In this document: in pieces, positions 1 to 11,099 of the stretch | Layout of the letters: every line of letters starts with the position of its first letter | Numbering within the stretch: the stretch's first letter is position 1 | Source: Iris pallida | Taxonomy: Eukaryota; Streptophyta; Magnoliopsida; Asparagales; Iridaceae | Direction: 5' to 3' | NCBI GenBank assembly: GCA_029216955.1 | Contig: JANAVB010016199.1 | Location: forward strand, 10,580,595-10,644,594 | DNA length: 64,000 bases | Translations under genes and position numbers: made by a program | Notes under the pieces: generated by a model | The model's database searches: none | Seen by the model: only the letters and a program-made list of their open reading frames with translations | What the model was told of the DNA's origin: nothing

Positions 1-699
1 AATATCATCTGTAATCTATATGTATATATAGACCTCTCAGCCTTATGTGAACTGCAACTATACTCAAGGACAGGCTCTGGTCATGGGTGTCTCACTGGAA
101 AAGGTAAGGAAAGTAATAACAATCATGAAGGCTGTAAGGCATACTAACATCCTATATGTAAACTGGTTGGTATTATAAATAACAGGAAAATCATCTACAA
201 TGGGTTACTATTCTAATACCACTACTAACTATCATCTCTAGGGTACAGACACTCTACAAGTCGTCATATCATTACACTATGAAGATCTACCTATGAATAA
301 GTTCTACAAACTAAAATATCCCTACTCTTAAGTTATTGATAATAGAATACAATCTTATAACAACAGAAGGGTATGATAGAGATGATAGGTTAAAACCTTC
401 TCAAGATAAAATCTGATAATCATATGCGTCTGTCCAAAATCATGTTACTCAGAGTCTTCGTCATGCTAGTAAGCAAGGCTACGATAATCACAGAGTCCTT
501 GACTAAGGTACATACCTCTAGAATCATGGTATTTAAATTTTCGCATTGTCGCATGCTTGGCAGCAAAAACCTTAAATTCCCACACCCGAGAAATACGTCC
601 TAAATCTGACTATATATTCTCACTATGCTAGCTAAACACGACTATCAAAGATTCTAGATCCCATTACTGAGGTAACCTAGCCCATATAATTCATCTCAG
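1..699 (-). other. Internal region of gypsy element A, no recognisable coding
   Basis: By position this should be the part of minus-strand element A downstream of gag and the protease start. I translated the minus strand and found only short, stop-rich stretches, with no RT, RNase H or integrase motif. It may be the non-coding interior of a gag-only derivative, or pol decayed beyond recognition. Confidence 0.4.
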
Positions 700-1162
700 A
701 AGAAAATCAAACATAACACATGAACAACAGAACAAAATTGATCAATCAACCAGGAACAGAGGGAATCGAAATTCAAGACAGCTATACGAGGCAATTGCAG
801 AAATGGAATCAAAAGAACGGAACCTGCAACTAGATCTCCAACGACCTGAGCATCCTCGACTGTTCTGGCAAAAACTCGCTCCTGCTGGCCTACCCTGGCC
901 TGCTGCTGATGCTGCATATACCTCTGCTGCTGAGTCGATAAGGGTAATCCTTTCTGCTGGCCTACCGGAGCCCTAGCTCCTGTTCTCTAAGCTGTCTGTC
1001 CCGATGACTTGGGACACACTCTCTGCCGATGATTGGATCCTCCGCAAAGTAAACATCTGCCCAGCCTCTTTCGGCATTCGCCCCAGTCGTGCCCTGGTTT
1101 CCTACAGTAAGGGCAACTGGTAACATGCTGCTGTCTAGGGGTCTGCTGCGTCTGTAATGGTG
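700..1162 (-). pseudogene. Gypsy A gag C-terminus (two CCHC knuckles) and start of protease
   Basis: Read on the minus strand from 1162, this encodes CPYCRKPGHDWGEC, then CLLCGGSNHRQRVC. These are two CX2CX4HX4C zinc knuckles, the nucleic-acid-binding module of retrotransposon gag. A Gln-rich linker follows, then VFARTVEDAQVVGDLVAGS, which resembles the gag-protease junction of Ty3/gypsy polyproteins. The protease signature is degraded: NFDSLCSW stands where DSGAS would be expected. The segment is in one frame with one or more stops. It is cut at 1162 by solo LTR B1 and the gag resumes beyond that LTR at 5500. The gypsy assignment is secure. The lineage (chromovirus-like) is inferred from LTR ends and gag layout. 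Confidence 0.75.
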
Positions 1163-1868
1163 TGTAAAACCCCTAAATTTTTACTATATATTTTTATTAT
1201 TAATTTGCATGGATTTAAAATTTTTGGTACTGTATGTCATATAGTCGTATTGTACGTCGTATGCGAAATTTTCGTTTGCTCGACGGGTACGAATATGTGC
1301 GAGCGTACATATTTTATAAAAATATTTTCTTTTCTATTTTAATATACACTTTCAAAATTATATAATTATTATTCTTGCTATAAAAAGCCTTTTGTTTCTA
1401 AAAGTTATTAATAATAAATAATATTTTGTATACTAGAAAAGTCTAATTATATAAAGAATATTTTTGCATACATATATTTCGTAATTGTTTATTAGTTTAT
1501 TTTAAATAAAAATGTAATTTTCTAGATTTATTAATATTAATATTTTATTATTTAAAAAGATATTTAAAAATATTTATGATTTTTGAAATTATTATTATTG
1601 GTATTTTGAAAAATATATTTGGAAGTCATTGTGGCCATTTAAACCTTGATTTGATTTGTGGACTTATTTAAATAATTAAGTATTGAATTTGAATTATCCT
1701 ATTCGATTTTAAACTAAAGTTTTAATTTGATTTAATTGGATTTAAATTAGATTTGGATTGAGATTTGGATTTGGATTTTAATTTGGTTGTTTTTAAATTA
1801 AATTAGGGAATATCTATTTTGGGTTTAATTAAATCCTAATCCATATCTAAATGGGAATTCCCACATCC

Positions 1869-1876
1869 TATAAATA
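1869..1876 (+). promoter_or_regulatory. TATA box of LTR B1
   Basis: TATAAATA lies within the near-palindrome CCTATAAATATAGG. It is followed about 30 bp later by a C-rich transcribed-looking leader. It is the best promoter candidate in this LTR. Confidence 0.5.
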
Positions 1877-2039
1877 TAGGCAGGTACTCCTCCACATTAT
1901 TCATCCACAAATAAATTTCCCACGTGAGTGCCTCGTGTCCATGTCCCCGTCCCAGTCCAATATCTTATTCCATATATACATGTACATTATTTTCTTCCCC
2001 GTGTCGGACACATCCCGACATCAATAAATTTCCTATCCT

Positions 2040-3110
2040 ACCCCAACCCGTCTCCTCCGTCCCTTTCAAACTCGCAGCAACTAGCCTCGCCATAGCCCGG
2101 CCACCCCGTCATAACCACAACAGCCACCACCATCACCCCTCCTTTCCGACCACCCTGCCTCGTCAAAACCCCCGTCGACACCACAGCCAAAACCCTACGA
2201 CCAACCACAGACCCTCGCCATCAAAACACCCTGCCACCGACACGACTTCCCCACTCTCTTCGACCACTCCTCCGCATCCCGGCCAAACCGCCACCGCCAC
2301 CACCACGGAACACCAAAAGCCCACCACCACAGGCATCGATTGTCGGTGACCCCAGAAACCACCATCATCCAGAAAACGAAAAAGAAGAAGGACCCAAATA
2401 AAATTTATCGCCACAACGTACTCACCTCCGTCGACGCCAGCACCACCCCGACGTCCGCCGTCCTCCGTGCGCCGCCGACGACCCCGTATCTGTACCTCCG
2501 CTCGCTGACGCCGGCCTTGCGCAGTGCAGCCGTGATCTCCTCCGCCTCTCTGGAGTGTCACCGCCGGACCGACTTAGCCCCATCCTCATCTCCGTCGCGG
2601 TGCGCGCCTCCGCGCACGAGACCCCGCCGATCGGCGACTCCCCAAACCCCTAGTCCCTTCTCCGACCTATTCCCGGCCGCACCACGCCGCCTGGAGCCGC
2701 TCCCGACCCACTGACGTCCGCCTCCACCTTTCCTCTCCTCCAAAACCTTCCGCCGCCGCATCCGGCCCACTGCGCCGGAGCAGCGCCTCCACCGCTCCGT
2801 TCCCTCGAGCTCCACCCCATCCGTCGGGCCGCCTCTCTCGCGTCGCCGGAGCGGGGAACTCCGCCGAGCCATAGATCCCGCCGAACCCCAAAACCCAAGC
2901 CCCGCCGTGCCGGAGCCCTCCTCCGCGCACATTGGAAACCCGCGCCGCCCTCTCCGAACGTCTTCCGACCTCTCCGAACGTCTCCCGACCTCTCCGAGTC
3001 TCCTCTCGCTCTCGATCTCCGGCGTCCGGCCACCGGCCACTCCCCGCTCGTCCCCACGACCCAGCTCCGCCTAACCCCTCTCGCCGCCTCCTTGCGTCGA
3101 CCCTCCTCAC
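2040..3110. other. C/G-rich block inside LTR B1
   Basis: Base composition changes abruptly here from AT-rich to strongly C-rich on the plus strand, with many CCG and CGCC triplets. Open frames exist on both strands, but they encode only low-complexity Pro/Arg/Ser or Gly/Arg sequence with no domain. I read it as the transcribed leader part of the LTR, downstream of the TATA box, and not as a gene. Confidence 0.5.
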
Positions 3111-3314
3111 TTTTCCTCTATCGCTTTTCTTTCTCTTCTCCTGACCTCTCTGTCCCCTCTAATTCTTTTATTCTTTCTTCTTTTTTTTGTTTGTTGTTAG
3201 GCTTGATGGGGTACTCCTCGAAAGAGGAGAACCAGCTGTTTATGTTTTTTTTTATATTTTATTTTTGTTGTTGTTTGGTTTATTTGTTAATTTATTGTCT
3301 TTTTTTTTGTTAAA

Positions 3315-3315
<1 letters not shown>

Positions 3316-3364
<49 letters not shown>
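3316..3364. repeat. (ATT)n microsatellite
   Basis: About sixteen tandem ATT triplets, with degenerate copies continuing to about 3400. It lies within LTR B1. Confidence 0.9.
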
Positions 3365-4139
3365 GTATTACCAATATTATGATTATTGTTATTATTATTA
3401 TTTTATATTTTTTTAGTACAAATTCTATAGTATGAATATATAATTGCTGTATTACTATCATTATTAATATTATTTTGATATTAGTTAAGAATACTTGTTA
3501 GCTTACTTAAATTAGTTTTGTTAATTATTATTAATATACAGCGAGATATTTTTGAACTATAATAGCATAATAGTTTTGATGATTCAAATATTTCCTACCT
3601 AGTTGAATTATAGCTTTAATATAAGAAAAGAGTTTTATGACTTTTAGTTATTTATTTAGAATATTTGGAATAAAAGAAAAACATAGAATTTTTGTCTAAA
3701 TTATTATTTCCAAATTTTTGTGTGTTTATCAAATATTAATTTTACCAATAAAAATATAGCTCCTATCTAATATCTAATTTTTGACGAACTTAGTATTTTT
3801 ATCCAAAAATGATTTTCTTGACTGTGAGTGTTTTTCTTATACTTATTTTGATTTATGAAAACTAGTTTTAGGAATTATAAATATTTTCTAAAAACCCGTA
3901 TATATATAAATATTTATTTATCCATTATTTCTTTAATTTCTCTCATGTCCGTATCCAAGCCCTATTGTTCCTATTCCTTCGTCTGTCCGTGACTACCCCA
4001 TATCGACCCTAACTAATTCGACCCTTCTGGACCCAATGGAACTGTCCGTGTCACCACCCGAGGTCTTCTTGTACAGTTGTTGCACCAAAGTCGTAGTTCA
4101 TGCCACCATGATTATCGCAGCACACCATGCGCTCTACCA

Positions 4140-4155
4140 GGCAAGGTACCTTGCC
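4140..4155. repeat. Perfect palindrome GGCAAGGTACCTTGCC in LTR B1
   Basis: A 16-bp perfect inverted repeat. Versions with GGCAAG and CTTGCC arms and a 4-5 bp centre recur in LTR F (7782-7798), LTR B2 (about 49738-49754) and LTR C (about 36676-36691, opposite strand). A shared LTR cis-element is likely. Its role is unknown. Confidence 0.7.
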
Positions 4156-5499
4156 ATTAGCTGTTTAATTATTTTTGGCTCATATTTCATGCATTACTTA
4201 TTTTTTTTATGCAAAATAAACTGTGATACATGGCATAACTGTTCATTTATATTTTCTGCTGTGTATTATTTTTTTCTTACAAATTAAACCTAGATTTAAG
4301 GGACCACCTTGTGTGTCGTATTCATTGGCCTTGACACGTTGGAACACGAAGTTGTGTGTCGTATGTAGAACACGAAAGTGCGGGATTGGCTGGCCACCAG
4401 TACGTACAAGCCGTACGATAGAAATAACCGCTAATAGAGGTTGCATGCTAGTTTGACTTAGCGGTTATAGTGGTTTATGTTGTGGATACAACATAGTAGG
4501 CATTGGGCGGGGAGGACAATTCCTTAGCGTATGGGCTTCGATACACTTCCCTTGTGACCCGAACTCTCCGCTGGAGATACGGGGTTGATGACCCAAGATT
4601 ACTGACGGCCACTGACGATTCTGCGGAACGTCATGCTCTTCCTGCTGGGGCCTCTGGTGCCCAAGGGGGACTACGCCGATCCTATTCAGCCAGGGCCCAT
4701 GCGTAGGAAGGATTGTTCTTAACATTTCACTTAGAACGGTAGGCTACCCTATCCGTTAGGTACGAGTACTTTTGGTTTGGGTACTTGTATCTGACCGTGA
4801 CTTGGGACAATAACTTGTCACAGATTAGTTCGTCACATCTTGTCCTTGTTTGGTTGTAGGTGTGACTTACTACTTCGATGACAAGGTATTGAACCTTGTT
4901 GGGGTCCGGATACCATATCGGATTCTTAGCATGGAAAGATACGTCGCCGTGAATTAGTTTACCATCTCCTGTCCTTGTTTGGTTGGGGGGATGGTACGCT
5001 CGTTCAGTAGGTGCGTATTGGACCAAGTTATAAATTCGATTTACTTATTTATTTGAGCGATATTTATTCAGTTTATATGGCATGCTATGATGTGTCTTGT
5101 TACGTCCCTCTGAGGACCTGGTTGTCTTGCCAGGTGTGTGCTATTGTCTTTCGTAGGTGCTTTCGCTCTAGCCGTGATCTTTGCTATTTCTTCGAGGATG
5201 ATTACATTTGGATCGTCTTCGCTTCACTCGCCAAAGTTATTCTTTCTCATGTATTTTTTTTCCTTATTTTGTTGGTAGTGGATTTGTCTCCGTCCAACAT
5301 ATTGTATCAAGACAATTTATTCTCATTATATGACATCTTCTATTCTTTTATTCTTGTGGATGATATTAGTTAGGATTTTACTGCATTTTACAGCTTATGT
5401 ATTTATACGAGGCTTTCATATATTGGAGTATACTTCGTATAAATACAGCTGGCATGTCTACGTTTCTAGTCCTACGTATTTTGGGACTGGGGCGTTATA

Positions 5500-6135
5500 T
5501 GGTCGTCCCCTCGGCTGCTCTGTCGGAGCCCTAGCTCCTGCTGCTACCTGAGTCATTGTTGTCTAGCTCTTGGGACATTCCCTCAGCTGGTGGTCCGCTG
5601 CTCCACAAAGTAGGCACTTGCCCAGCCTCTTTCTGCACTCACCCCATTCATGCCCTGACTTCTTGCAGTAGGGACAACTGACTGTCTTCTGTCTGGGTGC
5701 TTGATACTGTCTGGGTTGCTGTTATCCTTGCTGATGGTCCTGACCCTGGAACTGCTGCTGAACAGGCCTCTGCTGATACTGGTGTTGAATCTGTATATGA
5801 GGCCTCTTAGCCTGACCTCTACTGCTGCTAACTCCATGAATGTCATGTCCCCTCTTGAACAACTGTTGCCGCTGAGTTTCTACTATCTGCTGGAAGAAAG
5901 AGAACAACCGTGCCACTTCCTCTGATCCTGATGGCGACTGCTACTGAAGAACGTTCGGGATGACTGGGGAAAGTCTCAGAGTAGGAAGAGGTGCACTCCC
6001 ATAAGCTGCAGATATCCCAGCCTGAGCTGGCATAACAGGAGCTGCAGTCTCGGGGCCCTGCTGATCTGGACGAGGAGTAGTAGACCCCTCAGTGGTGTCT
6101 TCCCGATCGAGATGAGATCGTGCCTCCATAACCAT
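5500..6135 (-). pseudogene. Gypsy A gag N-terminal part, capsid missing
   Basis: The minus-strand frame starts MVMEARSHLDREDTTEGS at 6135, about 240 bp after the LTR, the normal place for gag. It runs through a Pro/Gln-rich region and RLFSFFQQIVETQRQQLF, a Gln-rich linker, then CPYCKKSGHEWGEC and CLLCGAADHQLREC, two CCHC knuckles. Three stops interrupt one unbroken frame. The roughly 180-residue capsid domain expected between the pre-capsid helix and the linker (present in element B at 55990-56500) is absent, so this gag is internally deleted. LTR B1 follows directly. The frame resumes at 1162 with a second knuckle pair, so the original gag apparently carried two pairs. Confidence 0.7.
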
Positions 6136-6305
6136 CCTGAAGACAGATCAAACGAGAGGACAATCACTGAGAATGAAGCGATAACATCAAGGAAGGATGG
6201 TTTATTTTCAAGAAAAGACAATAATGCAGCAATTTTAGGTAACAAGAATCTGATTAAGAGTTTTTCCTAATATGATTGAGTACCTTCAAAATATCCTAAT
6301 CCTAC

Positions 6306-6378
6306 TGCAGGCTGTAGTGATACTCTAGTTCGAATACCACTACACAAACTTGACCTGCATGGGCCACCACTAAAAATG
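6306..6378 (-). promoter_or_regulatory. Post-LTR leader of element A with stem-loop potential
   Basis: Just inside the LTR, the minus strand reads GGTGGCCCATGCAGGTC. About 45 nt later comes GCCTGCA, complementary to TGCAGG(T), enclosing a second pairing of GTAGTGGTA with TATCACTAC. Elements B (55393-55470) and C (35234-35304) have the same layout with different stem sequence. It could be a packaging or priming structure. Confidence 0.5.
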
Positions 6379-7137
6379 TGTCATGACCCACACCCTAAAG
6401 TAAGGGCACGAGACGTAGGTACGTCCAGCCTACGCTGCAGTGTCGGTGGTAGAACGCTGTCCTAGGTCTCATGCATCTAACAGTATAAGGCTAAGCAGTT
6501 TATACTCCCCGAATGGGGGTGACATAGCAGAATGTAAACTCAATCACAACTAAGGAAGAAGAAGCACAATATGATATAGAACTCAAAATAAAATACAGAT
6601 GATCAGAAGAGTCTAAGTGCCTAAGATAACAACTAAGCAAACATCCAGAAATACAAAGTCTCAACTACAAAATATGAAAGAACATATACAATCAAGATCT
6701 CAAATGACAGAAATAATAAAAACCTAGACTAGGGAGCCTCAGTCTCTATAGCTAGTGGATCCGGCTGGAAATCCGGATCACATGTGTCATCTAGAGCTGT
6801 CCCATAAAAGTGTCAACACCAGCCTCATCCTCGTCCTCTGTAAACATATCAACGGTGCCCAATCAGGACGGAGCGAGTACAATACAACTCAACAGATCAT
6901 AGCAGGTTAGAAAATATAAACATGCAGTAGAGTAAGATACAGGAAACTGAAAGAAAGCACAGAATGTAAAGGAGATAGCTGTAATGGAAATATCTACTAT
7001 AAATAGAGAACTAACAGTGGCTAGTGAGTCAGAGTACAATATAGACATGTGAATGGCATAGAATGATTCTGATGCTATACTACGAAAAGATTCGGATGCT
7101 ACACTACTTGGATATTATTCACATGTCCACTTCTACT
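6379..7137 (-). mobile_element. 5' LTR of gypsy element A (A1), inner part
   Basis: The plus strand starts TGTCATGACCCACACCC, the reverse complement of the LTR end seen at 54598 (GGGTGCGGGTCGTGACA). The neighbouring CGTCCAGCCTACGCTGCAGTG block also matches the forward copy A2 at 54500-54560. The LTR is interrupted at 7137 by element E and continues at 27314. Together the two parts make about 4.27 kb, close to the 4.52-kb solo copy A2. Confidence 0.8.
7133..7137. repeat. Target-site duplication CTACT, left copy, of element E
   Basis: CTACT directly precedes TGTAGAAG, the LTR start of E. The matching copy is at 27309-27313. A 5-bp duplication is typical of Ty3/gypsy integration. Confidence 0.85.
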
Positions 7138-7159
7138 TGTAGAAGCATGAAAAATGATC

Positions 7160-7262
7160 TATGCGGCCAGGAAACCCCATGCGGCTCAGAAAGCCCATGC
7201 GGCGCAGAAGGTCATGCGGCATAAGGGGCTATGCGGCCCCAGAATCCTATGCGGCTCAAAAG
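7160..7262 (+). repeat. ATGCGGC motif array, 5' LTR proximal part
   Basis: Six exact ATGCGGC words occur at irregular 15-25 bp spacing (followed by CAG, TCA, GCA, ATA, CCC, TCA). The same array opens the 3' LTR at 25977-26105. Confidence 0.9.
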
Positions 7263-7781
7263 ACACACGGCGGGACAATCCTCTCCTCCGCCCTCTTGTA
7301 TTAATTATTTTGACGGCTGACAACTCTGAAAAAGATGACAGCCCTGACACAAGAGAGGTAATTATGACTCTATCATAATGACCGACCCCTAGGGAAGAGA
7401 AAGAGATCTCTGACACAATCCCCCGAGATCCATAAAAGTGCCACGTGACTTTGCCACGTGGGCGTTCATATGCGTGTCACCCCCATTTCCTGTATTTCGT
7501 ATTTGTACTCGTGATTTGATTTCGGCACGTATTTTATTTTCTCGACTTGTGGATTCGGGTTCTCGTAAATGGGTTTTGGACCATAGCTTGGTTTTATTTT
7601 GTGGAGTTGGTTTGGTTTGGTTTGGTTCATCATGAGTGGAACACCTTATCCTATTCTCCACCTCCATTCCATCACAACCACCCTCATTAAAACCGACCAA
7701 CTTCTTCTCTCTCCTCCATAACTCCATTAATTTCTTTCAACTTCTTCTTCTTTCTTCTTCCACACAACTCCCCAACCCATA

Positions 7782-7798
7782 GGCAAGTGCACCTTGCC
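7782..7798. repeat. GGCAAG-TGCAC-CTTGCC inverted repeat in LTR F
   Basis: Six-base perfect arms flank a 5-bp centre. This is the second copy of the motif shared by four LTR families here. Confidence 0.65.
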
Positions 7799-8089
7799 AT
7801 CAAATAAGCACCACTTTTTATTTGTCCATTAACTAGATTAGGCCATGGAGAACAACTTTAGAACTTGACATTTTGTGATTTGGAGGTTTCATTCTTCTAG
7901 ATCTAGGTTTTAACCATTTTTGAAAATCCTTGGTTTTGATCCATTAAACTTCGATTTTTGCATGTTTTGATGCTTTCATATGGAAGAGAATTCAATTTTA
8001 CTCAAGTTAGAACTTTGAAAATCTAGATTTGGTTTTGATTTGGCAAAGTTATGAAGATTTGAAGTTTTTGGTGTTCTTGAGGAGTTCAT

Positions 8090-8490
8090 CTCAGCCTTGG
8101 TGAAGGCTCTCGGCCAGTGCTCTTTAGCACTTGACCGTTTGCGCACCCCGGCCTGTACTCTTTAGCGCATGGCCGATTGTGCATAGGCTCAGCCAGTGCT
8201 TTGCGCTGCGCTGGATTGCGCTGGCGCAAGCTAGCCATGCGCAAGCCAGCCATGCGTAAAGTAACCCCTGCGCACTCGACCATTGTGCAGTCCATACTCT
8301 GCGCAGTCTACCCTTGCGCAATCCTCTCTTGCGTAATCCAATTGATGCGTAAGGCATCCCCTGTGCCCCTTGACCCCCTGCGCAGTCTACCCTTACGCAA
8401 GGTAATCCTTGCGCAAGGCAACTCTTGCGCAGCTCTTCCATGCGCAGTAGATACCCTGCGTAGCCCAACCCCTGACCCCCTTGCACAACC
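8090..8490. repeat. Degenerate TGCGCA-centred minisatellite in LTR F
   Basis: The words TGCGCA, TGCGTA and GCGCAAG recur every 12-25 bp, often within the wider phrase GCGCAGTCTACCCTT. Open frames across it are by-products of the repeat. Confidence 0.75.
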
Positions 8491-10074
8491 TACTTGTCTA
8501 TGATGAATTGTTATTTCTTTAAGCTTGGCTCTTCTATAGTCCTATATATATTGGAATGACTATTGTACATGGCATGGTATGACAAGGAACTAGCATAACA
8601 CGGCAGTGACCCGTAGTAGTGCACTCCTGACATGACCAACCTGACATGATAGTAGCCCGTCGTGGCGCACTCCTGACAGTACCCTGACATAATTTATCTT
8701 GATAACTTGATAGTGGCCCGTGGCGGCACACTCCTGACTTGACTTGACTTGTAACTTGTAACTTGACTCGTATAATCAACTTAACACCGTAGGTGTTCCT
8801 GCTTGCTTGCTTGTACAATTCACTTGTCTTATCTTGCATCATGTCTAGGACGTGACTTCCTGGGTACCACGGCCAGGGACTCACGCTAAATTGGATTAGG
8901 CTAATGATTAGATCAAACTAGAACATGGAGAATTCCCAGTCACAGGCAATCTCGTTATCTGGGCGCTTTAATGGACTTGTAGCTTGCCGACGAGTAGAGC
9001 ACATTTCCAGCACACTATCATGTGTTGCACCCTCTAAGTCACCTAAGGGTACATTTGTCTCCCGGGCAATGTACCCACCTATAACTCTCAACCCGCGGAA
9101 GGATAACTGGATGGTCTGCAGGGCTTGGGACTAGAAATTCTTACTTGCATCTTGTTAGTAATTAGGCTTGTGATAACCCTAGTTAGTTAAAGTAGTAAGC
9201 CGTAGTACTTGCTTGGCCGATTGTGAATGAATGGTGTCCAGCTCTGTCTAAGTCTTGTCTAGCCCCTGTACCTGGAACTCTTGATCATGATTGTTTTACT
9301 TATCTCTAACGATAAATGGGTAGAGACAGTAAGCTATTCAGGCGAAGGGGTACAATCTCGGTTCTTATTTGGTTTAAGGATTGTAACCTGGCTCCCGGAA
9401 TGGTTCTACGTCCCTAGTCGTTTATCGCCCTGTGTACTTTACTACTTGTACTTTCTTTTATTCTTTATGTTCTGATATGCTGGCTTTTGTTCTTATTTGT
9501 GGCCTCCTTGTGGCACTTGCTCTTTCTAGGGTTTGACCAGCTGGTTTTGTGTGGCCAGATTTCGGAGCAGCTCCCGAGGATCTACCAAGCTTCCAGCCTA
9601 ATGGTGAACACTAGACGGAACCCGGGCTACGAGTGGGTTTTTCCTTTTTGTTTCACCCACTTATATGTAAATTTATTCTTTTGAGGCGTTTAGCTGACGA
9701 GCACCTGTAAGCTCGATGCACATTTATTTACTGTCTGCCTACGGGCTGTAAACATGATTAACAAATCCTAGGGTTGATCATGTATGACCGAACTCTTGCT
9801 AGTCCTATCATTTTGTACGACTAGCTTCATGATCATCCGATATGTAATATTTGGGACGCCTTATATATATATATATTTGATGCTCTAACATCTTGTAACT
9901 CTGTTAATTGCTGGAGATTGAGACAATAGGCTTGACCTTAAGAGACTGCTGGCTTGTAGTAAACCCTCATATCTAGACAGCCGTGACCGTATAGTTGAGA
10001 TGTATTCTATTTCAATATACGTAGCTGGCTATGTCCGCCCCCGCTCTCCAGTATTCTGGTTTTAGGGCGTGACA

Positions 10075-10345
10075 ATGCGGCTCGAGCGAAGACATCCCAT
10101 GCGGTTCAGAATGAAGCCGTCCTATGCGGCTCAGGATGAAACAGTCTCATGCAGCTCAAGTTGAGGCCTCCCCTATGCGGCTCAAGAGGACCCTTTCCAT
10201 GCGGCTCAGGCAGATGCATCCTTATGCGGCTCGCAATGATCATCTCCATGCAGTTCAAAGGTTCGAAGGGGGGGCCACTACCCGAGCAGCCCTGACACGT
10301 GGCCCAAACCTTATGCGGCCCAAACCTTATGTGACTCAATATTCA
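10075..10345 (+). repeat. ATGCGGC motif array, 5' LTR distal part
   Basis: About seven exact ATGCGGC words, plus ATGCGGT and ATGCAGC variants, at 18-30 bp spacing. The counterpart is 26330-26590 in the 3' LTR. ATGCAGC/ATGCGGC differences between the two LTRs are what CpG or CHG decay would give. Confidence 0.88.
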
Positions 10346-10675
10346 TGCAGTTCAGATCTCCCCCAGCGGTTCCTAGGACACGTGTCCTTAGCCGATCAAT
10401 CTTCCAGATTTATTGCAATCAGAGATTGGGTCAAATCCCAATAATCTGGGACACGTGGCAGGGGAATAAATCAAATTTATTCGTGGACCTCAGCAGATCA
10501 TCACGAAGAAGATTTATTCCAATCAGCATTAATTACTGATGAGATTTGGTGTAATCTACACTTAACGGCCCAGATTCATCACACTCAAAATGAATGGCCT
10601 AGATTGACCAATCCACAGGCCGCCGCCATCTCCAGGAAGCAATCATTACAAACCCTAATGATCACACCCCATTCT

Positions 10676-10683
10676 TATAAATA
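10676..10683 (+). promoter_or_regulatory. TATA box of the 5' LTR of E
   Basis: TATAAATA is preceded by CATTCT and followed by GCAAGGTGCC. It is conserved at 26907-26914 in the 3' LTR. It sits about 400 bp upstream of the primer-binding site, a normal spacing for a gypsy R-U5. Confidence 0.7.
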
Positions 10684-11080
10684 GCAAGGTGCCATTCCCT
10701 TGCAAGATATACAATTCCTGATAAAAAAATATGTACAACGAAGAGAGCACAACCAGAGAGACCCCTTCTCGAGATCAGAGAGCATTAGAAGACTTGGAGA
10801 AAAGAGCAGAGAGAGAGCAAAGAGAGCATTTCTTCAACGCCGAGCAATCTTCTGGAGCCAAGGCAGAAAACCAATCGTCCAAGGAGTAAGGCAGGGCTGC
10901 CGTCGTCTTCCCGAACCTCTATCGTCACCCCCCAGAATCTAAAATAAATAATTGTACTTAGTCTACTGTACCTAGGCTTTCGTCCCTAGGCTTTCTTTGT
11001 ACAAGCGAGTTTGTAACGTGAAGTAAAAGTCCAGTCCTCCGATAATTGTTCTGCTCTTTTATATTTCATGGCAAATACGA

Positions 11081-11099
11081 TGGCGACTCTGCTGGGGAC
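11081..11099 (+). promoter_or_regulatory. Primer-binding site of element E
   Basis: TGGCGACTCTGCTGGGGAC lies 3 bp after the LTR end and begins with the TGG complementary to a tRNA CCA tail. Tat-lineage elements are generally reported to use a tRNA-Arg type primer. I have not matched the tRNA itself. The ATG at 11080 overlaps this site. Confidence 0.8.

Larger units (their letters stand above)
1163..5499 (+). mobile_element. Solo LTR B1 of a Ty3/gypsy element, about 4.3 kb
   Basis: It starts TGTAAAACCCC and ends GGGGCGTTATA. Flanks TGGTG (1158-1162) and TGGTC (5500-5504) look like a target duplication with one mismatch. The same start and end frame the 5' LTR of element B (46626-55392), which directly precedes a gag, so this is an LTR family and not a random segment. 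There is no gag or pol inside, hence a solo LTR. It holds a TATA box near 1869, a GC-rich block, an ATT microsatellite and a perfect 16-bp palindrome at 4140. It lies inside the gag of minus-strand element A. Boundaries are good to a few bases. Confidence 0.7.
7475..10074 (+). mobile_element. Solo LTR F, 2.6 kb, inside the 5' LTR of E
   Basis: It begins TGTCACCCCCATT and ends TTTTAGGGCGTGACA, and is bounded by ATGCG at 7470-7474 and 10075-10079. The uninterrupted site is visible in E's 3' LTR near 26299-26312 (CATATACGGCTCGAG), which proves a later insertion. No coding capacity was found. It contains the GGCAAG..CTTGCC motif at 7782 and a TGCGCA-rich array at 8090-8490. It is probably a gypsy LTR, because its TGTCAC/GTGACA ends resemble families A and D. 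Its internal region was presumably lost by LTR-LTR recombination. Confidence 0.88.
7138..11077 (+). repeat. 5' LTR of element E, split by solo LTR F
   Basis: 7138-7474 and 10080-11077 together (about 1.33 kb) align nearly base for base with the 3' LTR 25954-27308 (1355 bp). The 3' copy has one extra ~20-bp ATGCGGC unit near 26010-26030. The LTR terminates TG...TA and not TG...CA, at both ends of the element, confirmed by the target duplication. Confidence 0.9.

Noticed and set aside
2163..3110. Several overlapping Arg/Gly-rich or Pro-rich open frames on both strands
   Set aside because: They arise from the GC-rich block of LTR B1, where stop codons are rare. They lie within an LTR and no motif is present.
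8086..8503. Open frames of 108-120 codons over the LTR F array
   Set aside because: By-products of the TGCGCA repeat in several frames at once.
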